Source: JBAYOE01 sp050950065 (lineage in GTDB: Bacteria > Spirochaetota > Spirochaetia > Sphaerochaetales > Sphaerochaetaceae). Taken from it: a stretch of DNA of 64,000 bases. The position numbers and the translations under genes are program-made. Every line of letters begins with the position of its first letter. The stretch's first letter is position 1. Shown here piece after piece: positions 25,667 to 34,910 of this stretch. Where the stretch lies: the NCBI GenBank assembly GCA_050950065.1, contig JBMNGX010000008.1:1-64000 (forward strand), given 5' to 3'. The notes beneath the pieces were generated by a model. That model saw only the letters and a program-made list of their open reading frames with translations, did no database searches and was not told the origin of the DNA.

Positions 25667-26232
25667 CACTTCTCCTTAATTTCATCAATAACAGAGTTAT
25701 ACCACTTATTTGTATACTTTAGTAGAGAGTCTACTTGGTAATTTAGTGGTAAGAAGTTCTCCATCTCATAAGTTCTAATTGTGTAACTCTCTTTGTTAAT
25801 ATTCTTTAAAATTGTAGAGGCAGAAGTCCCTACAAGACTCTCTATTTTAAAGAAGCCATCAGATTTGCTCAAGGGCTTACTACTTTGTTTAACTAAACTA
25901 ACTATGGCAGCTAACGAGGGGCGAATGTTGTTGTATGGAAGATTAGCATTTTCTAGTAGTTTTTCAATAAATAGATCAACTTGATCTTTTTCAAGTTCAT
26001 AATAGTTATCTGCTTTAATAGCAAATATTTTTTCTAATGAGACTTTATTATCTTTATCAACTTTAGAGACAACACTTAGTGGCACACTTATCACTACTAA
26101 ATAATCTTTACTACTGGTAAACAAAAACCCTTTTTGGTCGGTAGTACCCACCACTATTTTTTCTTTAGAAAATGGTGAGCAACTTGTAATTAGTAATAAA
26201 AAGGCAAAAAAGGTTAACTTTAAGTATTTCAA
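25666..26232 (-). CDS. Lipoprotein of unknown function, between yqeK and rsfS
   Basis: 188 residues with a lipoprotein signal (MKYLKLTFFAFLLLITSCS, lipobox cysteine at residue 18). The TTG start at 26232 follows GGGGGA and shares bases with the yqeK stop. Many spirochaetes have an LCP (LytR-CpsA-Psr) protein in this place. This one keeps a LCP-like beginning (DYLVVISVPLSVVSKV and the DQVDLFIEKLL segment) but is about half the usual length, and I cannot see the conserved arginine sites, so the family is only suggested by position and by this faint pattern. Confidence 0.55.
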   Translation of the reverse strand: MKYLKLTFFAFLLLITSCSPFSKEKIVVGTTDQKGFLFTSSKDYLVVISVPLSVVSKVDKDNKVSLEKIFAIKADNYYELEKDQVDLFIEKLLENANLPYNNIRPSLAAIVSLVKQSSKPLSKSDGFFKIESLVGTSASTILKNINKESYTIRTYEMENFLPLNYQVDSLLKYTNKWYNSVIDEIKEK

Positions 26233-26810
26233 TTAAACGTTCCCCCATTTTGTAAATACTCTTTTAACCTCAAAGTACTTTTAGCAGTTGTTAGATTATT
26301 CTTTGCTAAGTAAAGTTGACTTTGTTCAATCACCTCTAAAACTAATTTTTCTAAAGTTCCTATTTTTAATAAAGAGACTCTTTTAGATTCACTAAGATGC
26401 TTTCTTAAAGGCTCTATGTAATCAGAGACATATAAGAGTGCCCCTAGTTTTCCCATCTCAATAGATCCTAATGAGTGCCACCTAATAGCTTTAACAACTT
26501 CTGTGCTAATATTATTAGACTCTTTAGTTATCATATGTGAGGCAACTAGAGCGTGTAGAAGTTGAGGATTTTCAAGTTCCTCTCTCTCTGCTTCTAAAGA
26601 GTTTGCTTTGACGTACTCAAGGAGTTTTTCATCGCTCCATTGGCGAGCTATATCGTGATAAAGGCCAGCAATAAAGGGGCTATTGGGCTCACAATTAGGA
26701 TAAAAACGGTTGGTTAGAACTTTAGTTTGTAAAGCAGTTGAGTAGCTGTGGTTATACCTTTTTTCACTTAAAAGCGATTTTATTCTGTTAGTTAACTCTG
26801 TATAATCCAT
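26229..26810 (-). CDS. yqeK: YqeK-type HD hydrolase (diadenosine tetraphosphatase)
   Basis: 193 residues. The HD-domain motifs are RYNHSYSTALQTKVL (about 18-32), GLYHDIARQW (about 48-57, the HD pair) and RWHSLGS. The YqeK family cleaves Ap4A symmetrically. The start ATG at 26810 lies inside the 3 prime end of nadD (23-base overlap). nadD-yqeK adjacency is conserved in many bacteria. Confidence 0.9.
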   Translation of the reverse strand: MDYTELTNRIKSLLSEKRYNHSYSTALQTKVLTNRFYPNCEPNSPFIAGLYHDIARQWSDEKLLEYVKANSLEAEREELENPQLLHALVASHMITKESNNISTEVVKAIRWHSLGSIEMGKLGALLYVSDYIEPLRKHLSESKRVSLLKIGTLEKLVLEVIEQSQLYLAKNNLTTAKSTLRLKEYLQNGGTFN

Positions 26811-27411
26811 TCTCTAAAATATACTCTACCACTTTATTGGGAACTAATGAGTGCAATACCTCTTTATCAAAATTTGCTTGGGCAATGAGGTTGCGAACTG
26901 AAGTTGATGAGTCTTCCATAACAGGGTTAGATAAGAACTTCCCTCTTACTCCTGGGGGGAGAATTTGGGGAGGGGCAACTTTTGTACGCCGACAAACAAT
27001 GAATTCAACTTGATGGCGCAATTGGTCAAAACGATACCACCTTCTTAATCCTGGCAGTAGATCATCACCTAAAACAATTCCTATTTGCCCTGAGATTTTA
27101 TAACTGTTGTACAGTTCATTAACTGTATCAAACATGTAACTAGTGCCACCTCTTTTAATCTCAATATCTTCTACTAATAGTTCAACTTCTCTGTTATCGG
27201 GATAAAGGATTTTGTACTCATCTAAGGCAAGTTTTAACATCGTTAGACGGTCAGTGTCACTAACAGATTTCTCATGTGGTTTATGGGCAGGTTTTGCCAC
27301 AGGAATTACCAACACCCTTTGGTAATCGGTTAAAGTTACTAGTGAGTGTAATAAGTGTAAGTGTCCTAAGTGGACAGGATCAAAAGTTCCCCCAATAACA
27401 GCTGTTCTCAT
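26788..27411 (-). CDS. nadD: Nicotinate-nucleotide adenylyltransferase
   Basis: 207 residues. It makes NaAD from nicotinate mononucleotide and ATP in NAD synthesis. The nucleotidyltransferase motif GGTFDPVHLGHLHLL (about 7-21) and the C-terminal SSTSVRNLI (ISSTxIR motif) are intact, and the length is normal. It starts four bases after obgE and overlaps yqeK at its end. Confidence 0.95.
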   Translation of the reverse strand: MRTAVIGGTFDPVHLGHLHLLHSLVTLTDYQRVLVIPVAKPAHKPHEKSVSDTDRLTMLKLALDEYKILYPDNREVELLVEDIEIKRGGTSYMFDTVNELYNSYKISGQIGIVLGDDLLPGLRRWYRFDQLRHQVEFIVCRRTKVAPPQILPPGVRGKFLSNPVMEDSSTSVRNLIAQANFDKEVLHSLVPNKVVEYILENGLYRVN

Positions 27412-27414
27412 CGT

Positions 27415-28461
27415 TCATCCCGGTAAACTCGCATCTAAATCAATTGTTGTTACAAAATCGCTTGTTTCAACAATTTCATTGTCATGCTGCATCATTTTTA
27501 TAAAGGCCTCTTTAACACTTTGTAGACCCTCTTTAGTATAGTTTGACAACCCTACTACTTTCAACTTAGAAAACTTCTTCTGTAACTTTTTTAAATTATC
27601 GTGAGAACCCTCTAAGTCCAACTTAGTACCAATAATCACAAACTCTTTTGTCAAAAGCTCAGGAGCATAACTTTTTAGTTCCTCTTTTAAAATAGGAAAT
27701 GCCTCTAAATAGTTCTCTTCACTTAAATCAATGAAAAAGGCCAATGCACTAGTGCGACTGATGTGGCGTAAAAACTTAGAGCCCATTCCAACACCCTCAC
27801 TAGCACCCTCTAATAAACCTGGGATATCTGCTAGAACCACATCGTTATCATCATATCTAAACATCCCAAGTTGCGGAATTTTAGTTGTAAATGGGTAATC
27901 GGCAACCTTAGCTCGAGCATTGGTTAGGTTATTTAACAAAGAAGATTTTCCTGCATTGGGAAAACCAACAAAGCCAATGTCGGCAATGATTAAAAGCTCC
28001 AACCCAATTCTCAAAGATTCCCCTTTTTGTCCAGGTTGGGCGTAACGAGGTGCTTGTCTAGTTGCAGATCTAAAGTTCCAGTTTCCTAGTCCCCCTTTAG
28101 CTCCTTCTAAAAAGACCCACCTTTGTTCATCTGTTAAATCTTTAATAATATGGCCAGTTTCGGCATCTTTAATAACTGTTCCAGGAGGGACAGCTATCTC
28201 TATATCTTTTCCGTCTCGCCCATAGCGGCGTCTTGATGAGCCATCATCCCCATTTTCTGCTTTGAAGACCCTCACTTTTTTAAGGTGAGCTAAGGTTTTA
28301 AGGTTCTCTCTGACAACAAAAACAACAGAGCCCCCTTTTCCCCCATCTCCCCCATCGGGTCCCCCTTTTGGGACAAATTTCTCTCTACGGAACGATACAC
28401 AACCGTTGCCCCCGTTTCCGGAGGCAACGTCTATATAAGTTTCGTCTGAAAATCCAATCAT
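27415..28461 (-). CDS. obgE: GTPase Obg
   Basis: 348 residues. Obg is a ribosome-assembly and stress GTPase that acts on the 50S subunit. The glycine-rich Obg fold (GNGGNGCVSFRREKFVPKGG, about 14-33) is followed by the GTPase domain: G1 GFPNAGKSS, G3 DIPGL, G4 GTKLD. The C-terminal OCT domain is absent or very short, as in many bacteria. It lies between rpmA (25 bases upstream) and nadD. Confidence 0.95.
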   Translation of the reverse strand: MIGFSDETYIDVASGNGGNGCVSFRREKFVPKGGPDGGDGGKGGSVVFVVRENLKTLAHLKKVRVFKAENGDDGSSRRRYGRDGKDIEIAVPPGTVIKDAETGHIIKDLTDEQRWVFLEGAKGGLGNWNFRSATRQAPRYAQPGQKGESLRIGLELLIIADIGFVGFPNAGKSSLLNNLTNARAKVADYPFTTKIPQLGMFRYDDNDVVLADIPGLLEGASEGVGMGSKFLRHISRTSALAFFIDLSEENYLEAFPILKEELKSYAPELLTKEFVIIGTKLDLEGSHDNLKKLQKKFSKLKVVGLSNYTKEGLQSVKEAFIKMMQHDNEIVETSDFVTTIDLDASLPG

Positions 28462-28486
28462 TATACGCCCCTTGGCGCGTTTGCCA

Positions 28487-28741
28487 CTATTTTGTAGCGA
28501 GGATTCTTACGTATTTGCGGTTACTGCGGGTATGGAATTCAACTTCGCCGCTAGCTTTGGCAAAAAGGGTATAATCTCTACCACAGCCAACGTTTTCACC
28601 AGGGTGGAACTTTGTCCCTTTTTGGCGAACAATGATTTCACCAGCTTTAACAATCTGGCCGCCAAATCTTTTGACCCCTAGTCTTTGCGCATTGGAATCA
28701 CGCCCATTTTTTGAACTACCGCCACCTTTCTTATGCGCCAT
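28487..28741 (-). CDS. rpmA: Ribosomal protein L27
   Basis: 84 residues. It begins MAHKKGGGSSKNGRDS, so the N-terminus needs no cleavage (unlike Firmicutes forms). VKRFGGQIVKAGEIIVRQKGTKFHPG is the core of the family. It is a large-subunit protein near the peptidyl-transferase centre and is coded 11 bases after rplU. Confidence 0.97.
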   Translation of the reverse strand: MAHKKGGGSSKNGRDSNAQRLGVKRFGGQIVKAGEIIVRQKGTKFHPGENVGCGRDYTLFAKASGEVEFHTRSNRKYVRILATK

Positions 28742-28752
28742 AACCTATCTCC

Positions 28753-29064
28753 TTAAATCTTAATCGATTTCACTGTGATTAGTGAATATTCTTGACGGTG
28801 ACCTTGGGTCCTTTTGTACCCTTTGCGTCTTTTAAACTTAAAGATCTTAATTTTCTTATCTTTAATGTTCTCTTTTAGTGTGGCAACTACTTTAGCCCCT
28901 TTAACATAGGGAGTACCAAACACCGACTTATCACCATCAGCAATAGCGACAACTGAGTCAAACTCTAACTCTTGCCCCTCTTCTGAATCGATTTTATCTA
29001 CTTTTAAAACGGCACCTTCTTGTGCCTTATACTGTTTGCCTAGAATCTCTACCAGTGCGTACAT
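28753..29064 (-). CDS. rplU: Ribosomal protein L21
   Basis: 103 residues, starting MYALVEILGKQYKAQEG. The conserved C-terminal motif KIKIFKFKRRKGYKRTQGHRQ is clear. Its promoter at 29100-29128 makes it the first gene of the L21-L27-Obg-NadD-YqeK-RsfS run. An AAGGAAG ribosome site precedes the ATG. It binds 23S rRNA. Confidence 0.97.
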   Translation of the reverse strand: MYALVEILGKQYKAQEGAVLKVDKIDSEEGQELEFDSVVAIADGDKSVFGTPYVKGAKVVATLKENIKDKKIKIFKFKRRKGYKRTQGHRQEYSLITVKSIKI

Positions 29065-29099
29065 TTTTAACTTCCTTACTTCGTAAATATGCAGTGTAC

Positions 29100-29128
29100 C
29101 TTATACCACAACAACTAACTAATGGCAA
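29100..29128 (-). promoter_or_regulatory. Promoter of the rplU-rpmA-obgE run
   Basis: Minus strand: TTGCCA (29123-29128), 17-base spacer, TATAAG (29100-29105), each five of six to consensus. It starts just past the argS stop codon and 36 bases before the rplU start. Confidence 0.65.
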
Positions 29129-29131
29129 TAC

Positions 29132-30889
29132 CTACATCAACTCCAAAAAGGGAATTCCCAATAAAGAATAGGCGTTTCTAAAGAGTTGTAAAAGGGCCTT
29201 TACCAAAGTAAAACGGCTTAATGAGAGCTCTTTAGACTCCCCTTTAATAATTGGATGATCGTGGTAATAACGACTAAATAGACGAGAAAGTTCATACAAG
29301 TAGGTGCTTATAGCTGAAGGGTTTAACTCTTTAGCAGCACTTTGAACAACTAGTGGGTAATCACTAATTAGTTTAATTAACTCTCTTTCTTCTTCTAAAA
29401 TCAACAAAGTGGGATTAAAAGTAATTTCTTGATACTCTTTTTCAATCTCGTTGAACTTACGTACCATGCTACTAATTCTAGCTCCCATATATTGTAAATA
29501 TGGTCCAGTATTACCATTAAAAGAGATCGACTCTTCAGGATTGAAAATCATATCTTTAAAAGGATTTACCTGAAGAAGATAGTAATTTAATGCCCCTAGT
29601 GCTACATCTTCAGAGGTCTGTTTTACATCCTCTATAACCTCAGCTCTCCCTTTATCAACAATCTCATTTTCAGCTAATTGGGTTAACTCTGCCAATAAAA
29701 CATCAGCATCAACAACTTTGCCCTCTCTGCTTTTCATCTTCCCATCGGGTAGGTTAACCATCCCATAAGAAAGATGGTGTAAATTGTCAGCCCAAGTGTA
29801 GCCAAGGAGCTTTAAGACATGAAAAAGAACTTTGAAGTGGTAAGCCTGTTCACTAGCAACTACATATATTTGTGAATCAAAAGGCCACATTTTGTGCCTT
29901 TCAATAGCTGTTCCAATATCTTGAGTTAAGTATAAGGAAGTTCCATCACTTCTCAGTAACACTTTTTTATCAAGTTTTATCTCATCTAGATCGACCCAAA
30001 TAGAACCATCTTCCTCTTTATAGAAAATATTTTTCTCTAAGCCTCTAAGAACTTCATCTTTTCCTAACTTGTAAGTCTCACTTTCAAAAAAGTAGTGATC
30101 AAAAGAGACGTTGGTCCTTTGATAGGTCTCTTTAAGACCATCCATAGTCCACCCATTCATCATCTCCCACAACTTTAAAGTCTCTTCATCACCCTCTTCC
30201 CATTTTTTAAGCATCTGTTGTGCTTGAAGTGCTATAGAGGGATCTTCTTCTTCCAAATTAGAGTATTCAACGTAGTACTTACCAACTAAGTGATCTCCTT
30301 TAATGCCACTAGATTGGGGAGTTTCCCCTTCTCCTTTTAGTTGGTAGGCCAACATCGATTTACAAATGTGGATTCCTCTGTTGTTAATTAAATTGACTTT
30401 AAGTACTTCAGCTGAGTTAGCTTTTAAGATATTGGCAATGCTTTGGCCTATGGCATCGTTACGTAAATGACCTAGGTGAAGAGGTTTGTTAGTATTAGGG
30501 CAACTAAATTCAACCATTATCTTTTGCCCTTTATAAAGATCTGAATTGCCAAACTTATCTTTTTCACTTTCAACTTTTTCAATAAGTTGTTTTGTGAGCT
30601 CTGTTAAATCAACTTTTACATTCAAATAACCTTGAGCTACAGTTAACTGAGCTTTGGGAAGGTCTTCTTTTGCCTCTAAGCGCTCTTTTATAGTTTCAGC
30701 AATCTTTACTGGCGAGAGTCTAAACTCTTTAGCAAAGGGGAAAAATGGGAAAGCAATATCCCCTAGTTCTGCTTTAGGGGGTTTTTGATAAGTCAAAACT
30801 CCATTAACCGATTCTAGATTCATCTCTTTAGCATAGAGTGCTATCTCTTTTTCAATTATTGAGTGCCATAAAGTCCTTATTTGTTCCAT
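29132..30889 (-). CDS. argS: Arginyl-tRNA synthetase
   Basis: 585 residues from ATG 30889 (MEQIRTLWHSI), which has AGAGGA 6 bases upstream. The longer ORF start at 30943 would include the promoter. Class I motifs are HLGHLRN (HIGH motif, about 135-141), SCPNTNKPLHLG before it, and KSREG (KMSKS-like). The C-terminal DALR anticodon-binding domain is at the end. The Add-1 N-terminal domain (ELGDIAFPFFPFAK) is present. It charges tRNA-Arg. The gene is alone between its own promoter and that of rplU. Confidence 0.95.
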   Translation of the reverse strand: MEQIRTLWHSIIEKEIALYAKEMNLESVNGVLTYQKPPKAELGDIAFPFFPFAKEFRLSPVKIAETIKERLEAKEDLPKAQLTVAQGYLNVKVDLTELTKQLIEKVESEKDKFGNSDLYKGQKIMVEFSCPNTNKPLHLGHLRNDAIGQSIANILKANSAEVLKVNLINNRGIHICKSMLAYQLKGEGETPQSSGIKGDHLVGKYYVEYSNLEEEDPSIALQAQQMLKKWEEGDEETLKLWEMMNGWTMDGLKETYQRTNVSFDHYFFESETYKLGKDEVLRGLEKNIFYKEEDGSIWVDLDEIKLDKKVLLRSDGTSLYLTQDIGTAIERHKMWPFDSQIYVVASEQAYHFKVLFHVLKLLGYTWADNLHHLSYGMVNLPDGKMKSREGKVVDADVLLAELTQLAENEIVDKGRAEVIEDVKQTSEDVALGALNYYLLQVNPFKDMIFNPEESISFNGNTGPYLQYMGARISSMVRKFNEIEKEYQEITFNPTLLILEEERELIKLISDYPLVVQSAAKELNPSAISTYLYELSRLFSRYYHDHPIIKGESKELSLSRFTLVKALLQLFRNAYSLLGIPFLELM

Positions 30890-30913
30890 ATTATCCTCTT
30901 TAGTTACCCATCT

Positions 30914-30943
30914 ACTATAAAGAAATAGATTGCTTAGGTTCAA
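30914..30943 (-). promoter_or_regulatory. Promoter of argS
   Basis: Minus strand: TTGAAC (30938-30943), 18-base spacer, TATAGT (30914-30919), about 25 bases before the chosen argS start. Confidence 0.55.
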
Positions 30944-31007
30944 GTCCTCCCTTGAGGAAAAATTTCTCTTGATATATCATTTGAGTCACTTATTTTAGGA
31001 GTTTGCT

Positions 31008-31943
31008 ATGAGTAATTCAGATAGATTTAATAAATTCGTTAATCCCTTTGTGGAGACCTTTGAAAAGAATGGGGTTGCCTCATTTGTCTCTTTTAGACCA
31101 ATTCCCTCAATTATGGTTATTGAGGCAATTATTGAAGATTTCATGGACCTCTTATATCCAGGACGAAGTGGTAATGAAGTTTTAAACTACAAAAGGTTAA
31201 AAGAGACTGTTTCACAACTTCTAAATCAAATTGGACACACCTTAGAGCGCCAAATCTTTTTAGCTTGGTATCATGAAAACCCCCTTAACTTAGCTGATGA
31301 AATGACAAAGCCGTATGAAGAGATGGCTTCTAATGTAGTTGAACGGCTTTTTGAAGCTCTCCCTACTATGAGAAAAATGATGAAAGAGGATGCTCTAGCT
31401 GCTTTTGAAGGGGATCCTGCAGCAACCAGTGTAAAAGAGGCAATCTTATCTTATCCAGGGGTTAGAGCATTGACTATTCACCGCATCAGCCACTTCTTAT
31501 ACCAAGAGAAAGTACCATTAATTCCAAGGATGATCAGTGAAATTATCCACAAACAAACTGGTATCGATATCCACCCAGGTGCAACCATTGGAAGGTGTTT
31601 GTTTATTGACCATGGTACTGGAGTTGTTATTGGTGAAACTACAATCATTGGAAATCAGGTAAAAATTTACCAAGGGGTAACTTTAGGAGCTTTAAGTTTT
31701 CCCAAAGATGCTTGTGGAGCTTTAATAAGGGGAACTAAACGCCACCCCACTTTAGAAGATCGAGTAACTATTTATGCCAATGCAACTATTTTAGGTGATA
31801 TCACAGTTGGAAAGAACACAATCATTGGTTCAAGTGCTTGGATAAGAGAAGATGTTCCTTCAAATGTTATTGTTCAAAATAGTGAACCAATAAATAAGGT
31901 AAGAGAACTTCCAGTTAAAAGCAGAGAAGAGAAAGAGTGTTAA
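31008..31943 (+). CDS. cysE: Serine O-acetyltransferase
   Basis: 311 residues. It acetylates serine for cysteine synthesis. The N-terminal helical domain is followed by ISHFLYQEKVPLIPRMISE and hexapeptide beta-helix repeats: DIHPGATIGRCLFIDHGTG, VVIGETTIIG and IYQGVTLGALS. The length and the spacing of the repeats fit the longer SATase (EpsC/CysE) type. An AGGAG ribosome site lies 7 bases before the ATG. It faces the AraC-type gene, with a 4-base overlap at the 3 prime end. Confidence 0.92.
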   Translation: MSNSDRFNKFVNPFVETFEKNGVASFVSFRPIPSIMVIEAIIEDFMDLLYPGRSGNEVLNYKRLKETVSQLLNQIGHTLERQIFLAWYHENPLNLADEMTKPYEEMASNVVERLFEALPTMRKMMKEDALAAFEGDPAATSVKEAILSYPGVRALTIHRISHFLYQEKVPLIPRMISEIIHKQTGIDIHPGATIGRCLFIDHGTGVVIGETTIIGNQVKIYQGVTLGALSFPKDACGALIRGTKRHPTLEDRVTIYANATILGDITVGKNTIIGSSAWIREDVPSNVIVQNSEPINKVRELPVKSREEKEC

Positions 31944-32689
31944 CGCTCATAAATTGAGCTTATGTACTCCGTTGGTGTAACTCCAGCATACCTTTTAAAA
32001 ACCTTACTGAAGTAGTTGCTGTCGTTAAATCCAAGTAAATCACTTATCTCTTTAACTGAGGTGCGTCCATCTTCAAAGTAAAGTTTAGCAAGCCCCACCC
32101 TCTGTTTACTAACATATGCAGGAATGGACATTCCTGTCTCTTTTTTAAACTTTCTGGAGATGTGGGAGATGTGGGTATCGTGCATCCTACCTAGTTGTTC
32201 AATCTTAATATCTTCGTTCAAATGGACAGTTAAAAAGGTAACAATCTTTTTAATCATTGGAGAGTAACTACTAACTGAGAACTCTAAAACAGCATTTGCA
32301 TACTCCAGGGCAATTTGGGAATAAAGAACATCATTTAAATAGTTCACTGAAATTGCATTTTCAATCATCAACACATATTTATTGGCAATACTGTGAAGAT
32401 AAAGACTTTGAGCTCCCCCCTGTAGTGCAACGTAGCGACACAGGGAGTTGAACGCAATCAATTCATTTTTACAACACCTTAAAGTCTCAGCTGCACTCTC
32501 TTTTGTGCAACAAATTAAATCGGGAAATGTTTTACGCCTAAGCTCTAGAATATCTTCAACCTGAAAGGGGTTTCCCCACTTAACTGCGTGTAAGATATCG
32601 TGCTCCAATTTGTAGCGACGCTCTATTTGAACCATGTTCATCGACTCGGGCATAAAATTTTGATTCTTCAAGTTATTGTCATCTTCCAT
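31940..32689 (-). CDS. AraC-family transcription regulator
   Basis: 249 residues. The last 100 residues are an AraC/XylS DNA-binding domain: first HTH IEQLGRMHDTHISHISRKFK, second HTH TSVKEISDLLGFNDSNYFSKVFK and the signature GVTPTEYI. The N-terminal part (about 1-130) has no sugar-binding cupin that I can see; it is helical with several Cys (residues about 53, 69, 80) and may be a ligand or redox sensor. It is likely autoregulated, and the target is unknown. It is separated from mtaB by 60 bases. Confidence 0.85.
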   Translation of the reverse strand: MEDDNNLKNQNFMPESMNMVQIERRYKLEHDILHAVKWGNPFQVEDILELRRKTFPDLICCTKESAAETLRCCKNELIAFNSLCRYVALQGGAQSLYLHSIANKYVLMIENAISVNYLNDVLYSQIALEYANAVLEFSVSSYSPMIKKIVTFLTVHLNEDIKIEQLGRMHDTHISHISRKFKKETGMSIPAYVSKQRVGLAKLYFEDGRTSVKEISDLLGFNDSNYFSKVFKRYAGVTPTEYISSIYER

Positions 32690-32749
32690 AACTACTCACC
32701 TTGGGTAAATGGTAACCATCTTTATATTTAAATGCAAGGATTAGTATAA

Positions 32750-34057
32750 CTAAAGAGCAATGTTTTGCTCGTAACCACTATTATCCTTACCAATAGTCAC
32801 CTTTATTATTGCTCCCTTCTCATATTCAACATTCTCTCCAATTATCTTAACTTTCAAATAGTTACTTGTTAAGCCCCAAGTCCCCTTTTTATCCCTCTTT
32901 TCAACAATTGTATCAAATGTTTTCCCTATTTGACGTGATAAATAGCGACGGTACTGTTTTTGAGAGAACTCTCTTAAAAGTTTTGCCCTCTCATCACGAG
33001 TTCTTTCACAAACTCGGTCAGTTGCATCAAAAAGGGGTGTTTGGGGACGAGGAGAGAATGGGAAAACGTGTAGTTGAGCTAAATCGAGCTCTTTTAAGAC
33101 CTCAAAGCTCTTTTCAAACTCCTCGTCAGTTTCTGCTGGAAGGCCTGTAATTATATCGGCAGCTATAAATGGATCTTCTTTAACCTCTCTAAGTAATTTA
33201 ACAGCCTCATACAATCTACTAATATCGTAATTACGATTTACCCTTTCTAATACTTTGTTACTAGCGACTTGAATAGGGAGATGAAAATGACTTTGGATTC
33301 GATCATCTCTAAAGACCTCAATGAGCTCTTTGTCTAACTTATCAGGCTCTAAAGATGAAAGTCTAATTTTTGTCTCTTTATTTAGTTTTTCCAACAATAG
33401 AATTAACAACTTTGCCAAATCGTACGAACCACTTTGATAAGCGCTAATATTAACTCCAGTAAGAACTATCTCTTTGTATCCTTGTCCTTCTAAAGCTAAA
33501 GTACGCTTAACAACTTCATCGTGATCTAAACTAACAGCATCTCCACGGGCAATGGTTACTCTACAAAATGCACACTGGTTATCACACCCATCTTCAATTT
33601 TCAAAAAAGCACGTGAATGGTAACTAAAGGTGGCTGCATCGTAATCAAAGGGGCTAATATCACTACTTTCATTAAAGTTAATTAGCGCCTCTTTTAAATC
33701 AAAGTCACTAATTAGCCTGTGGGCTAAAAACTGGGGTAAATTAATTAAAGAGGGTTTATCATCGAGTGAAACTACAACTACTTGTTCACTAAGAGCTTCA
33801 ATTTCCTCTTTTTCAAGTTGGGCGTAACACCCAGTTACTAAAACAATAGGTTTAAGCTCGCTGTTGGCAAATTTTCGTATCATTCGACGAGTTTTTTGTT
33901 CAGCTTTGCTGGTGACGGTGCAACTATTTACAATGATTAGTTCAGCATCTTGGGAGGGAGGTAATACCTCAAAGCCCTCTTTTCTGAAGGCATCTGCAAT
34001 TGCTTCACTTTCGCACTGATTTAATTTGCACCCCAATGTATATAGGGATACTCTCAT
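32750..34057 (-). CDS. mtaB: tRNA t6A37 methylthiotransferase MtaB
   Basis: 435 residues. A radical SAM enzyme that adds a methylthio group to t6A at position 37 of tRNA. UPF0004 N-terminal domain: TLGCKLNQCESE (about 7-18), VNSCTVTSKAEQK and GCYAQ supply the first cluster cysteines. The radical SAM motif is CDNQCAFC (CxxxCxxC, about 155-162). The TRAM domain is at the C-terminus. The MtaB type is favoured over MiaB by the NxCTVTxKAxQK form and by the GCKLNQxE start. The start overlaps the tyrA stop (ATGA). Confidence 0.93.
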   Translation of the reverse strand: MRVSLYTLGCKLNQCESEAIADAFRKEGFEVLPPSQDAELIIVNSCTVTSKAEQKTRRMIRKFANSELKPIVLVTGCYAQLEKEEIEALSEQVVVVSLDDKPSLINLPQFLAHRLISDFDLKEALINFNESSDISPFDYDAATFSYHSRAFLKIEDGCDNQCAFCRVTIARGDAVSLDHDEVVKRTLALEGQGYKEIVLTGVNISAYQSGSYDLAKLLILLLEKLNKETKIRLSSLEPDKLDKELIEVFRDDRIQSHFHLPIQVASNKVLERVNRNYDISRLYEAVKLLREVKEDPFIAADIITGLPAETDEEFEKSFEVLKELDLAQLHVFPFSPRPQTPLFDATDRVCERTRDERAKLLREFSQKQYRRYLSRQIGKTFDTIVEKRDKKGTWGLTSNYLKVKIIGENVEYEKGAIIKVTIGKDNSGYEQNIAL

Positions 34058-34803
34058 TTTAACTCCTGTGGAACCTTATCTTGCTCTTCTAAAATTGAAA
34101 GTATTTTATCTAAAGCAGATTTTAAATCGAGGCGTACTTGGTGCGCATATTGATTATATTTTTGCAGATCATAAAAAAGTTGCAAAGGGTCGTTACAAGT
34201 TTGTTCAACAATTGTCATCAAACTCTTATAACCAACTGTAGCTAACTCTGTTGGTTGTAAATTCAACTCATCTAAGACTCTACCTACAAAGTGGGTTACC
34301 CCTTGTGAGTAGGCTGCCTCTTTATCGTGCTCTTCACAACTCATAGAAAGCACTTTTAATCCCATCTTTGAATAAATTGTCTCCCACTTTTGTAGTGTTG
34401 TTTGGTTAGTTCGTACATCACTAAGAACTAACGGGAGATTAGTTAATCCCCCTTTTGCTGAATCAGGACCAAACATCGGGTGGGTTGCAATAATTTCAAC
34501 GCTTGAAGGTAAAAACTTCTCCATTATCAAAGCAGGGTAAACTTTTACTGAACAGGTATCCATAACAACTGCTTTGTCGTTAATACGATCAGAGACGTTT
34601 TTTATGACCTCTTTAAAAGAGGAGATAGCAACGCAAAATATAATAGTGTCGCAACTGAGAACTTCATTCTCAGAAACAACTTTAAACTCTGTAGCTTCGA
34701 TTGGGCGCTTTGTCCTATTGTAGGCGACAACTTCACCCACCTTACTGAGCTCTTTTGCCCAGAACTGTCCAAAACGACCTAATCCATATACTCCAATTTT
34801 CAT
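34054..34803 (-). CDS. tyrA: Prephenate dehydrogenase-like protein
   Basis: 249 residues. A NAD(P)-binding Rossmann fold at the start (IGVYGLGRFGQFWAKEL), then SVKVYPALIMEKFLP and ATHPMFGPDSAKGG, the signature of TyrA prephenate/arogenate dehydrogenases, which make tyrosine. Shorter than the usual TyrA (about 280 or more), which may mean a minimal form. It overlaps mtaB by 4 bases and diverges from pta, with about 107 bases between the starts. Confidence 0.85.
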   Translation of the reverse strand: MKIGVYGLGRFGQFWAKELSKVGEVVAYNRTKRPIEATEFKVVSENEVLSCDTIIFCVAISSFKEVIKNVSDRINDKAVVMDTCSVKVYPALIMEKFLPSSVEIIATHPMFGPDSAKGGLTNLPLVLSDVRTNQTTLQKWETIYSKMGLKVLSMSCEEHDKEAAYSQGVTHFVGRVLDELNLQPTELATVGYKSLMTIVEQTCNDPLQLFYDLQKYNQYAHQVRLDLKSALDKILSILEEQDKVPQELK

Positions 34804-34910
34804 CGCTTCACATTACCATAGTCAATAATTTAAGACAATTACTATAATCTCTTCATCTGTTCATCTCTTTATGGTAAAGTGAAATCAAAATTGCCATAAG
34901 GAGTCTCTAG

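Noticed and set aside
30969..30996. TTGATA-16-TATTTT as promoter of cysE
   Set aside because: Its -10 box would put the start point inside or after the ribosome site of cysE, so it cannot serve it.
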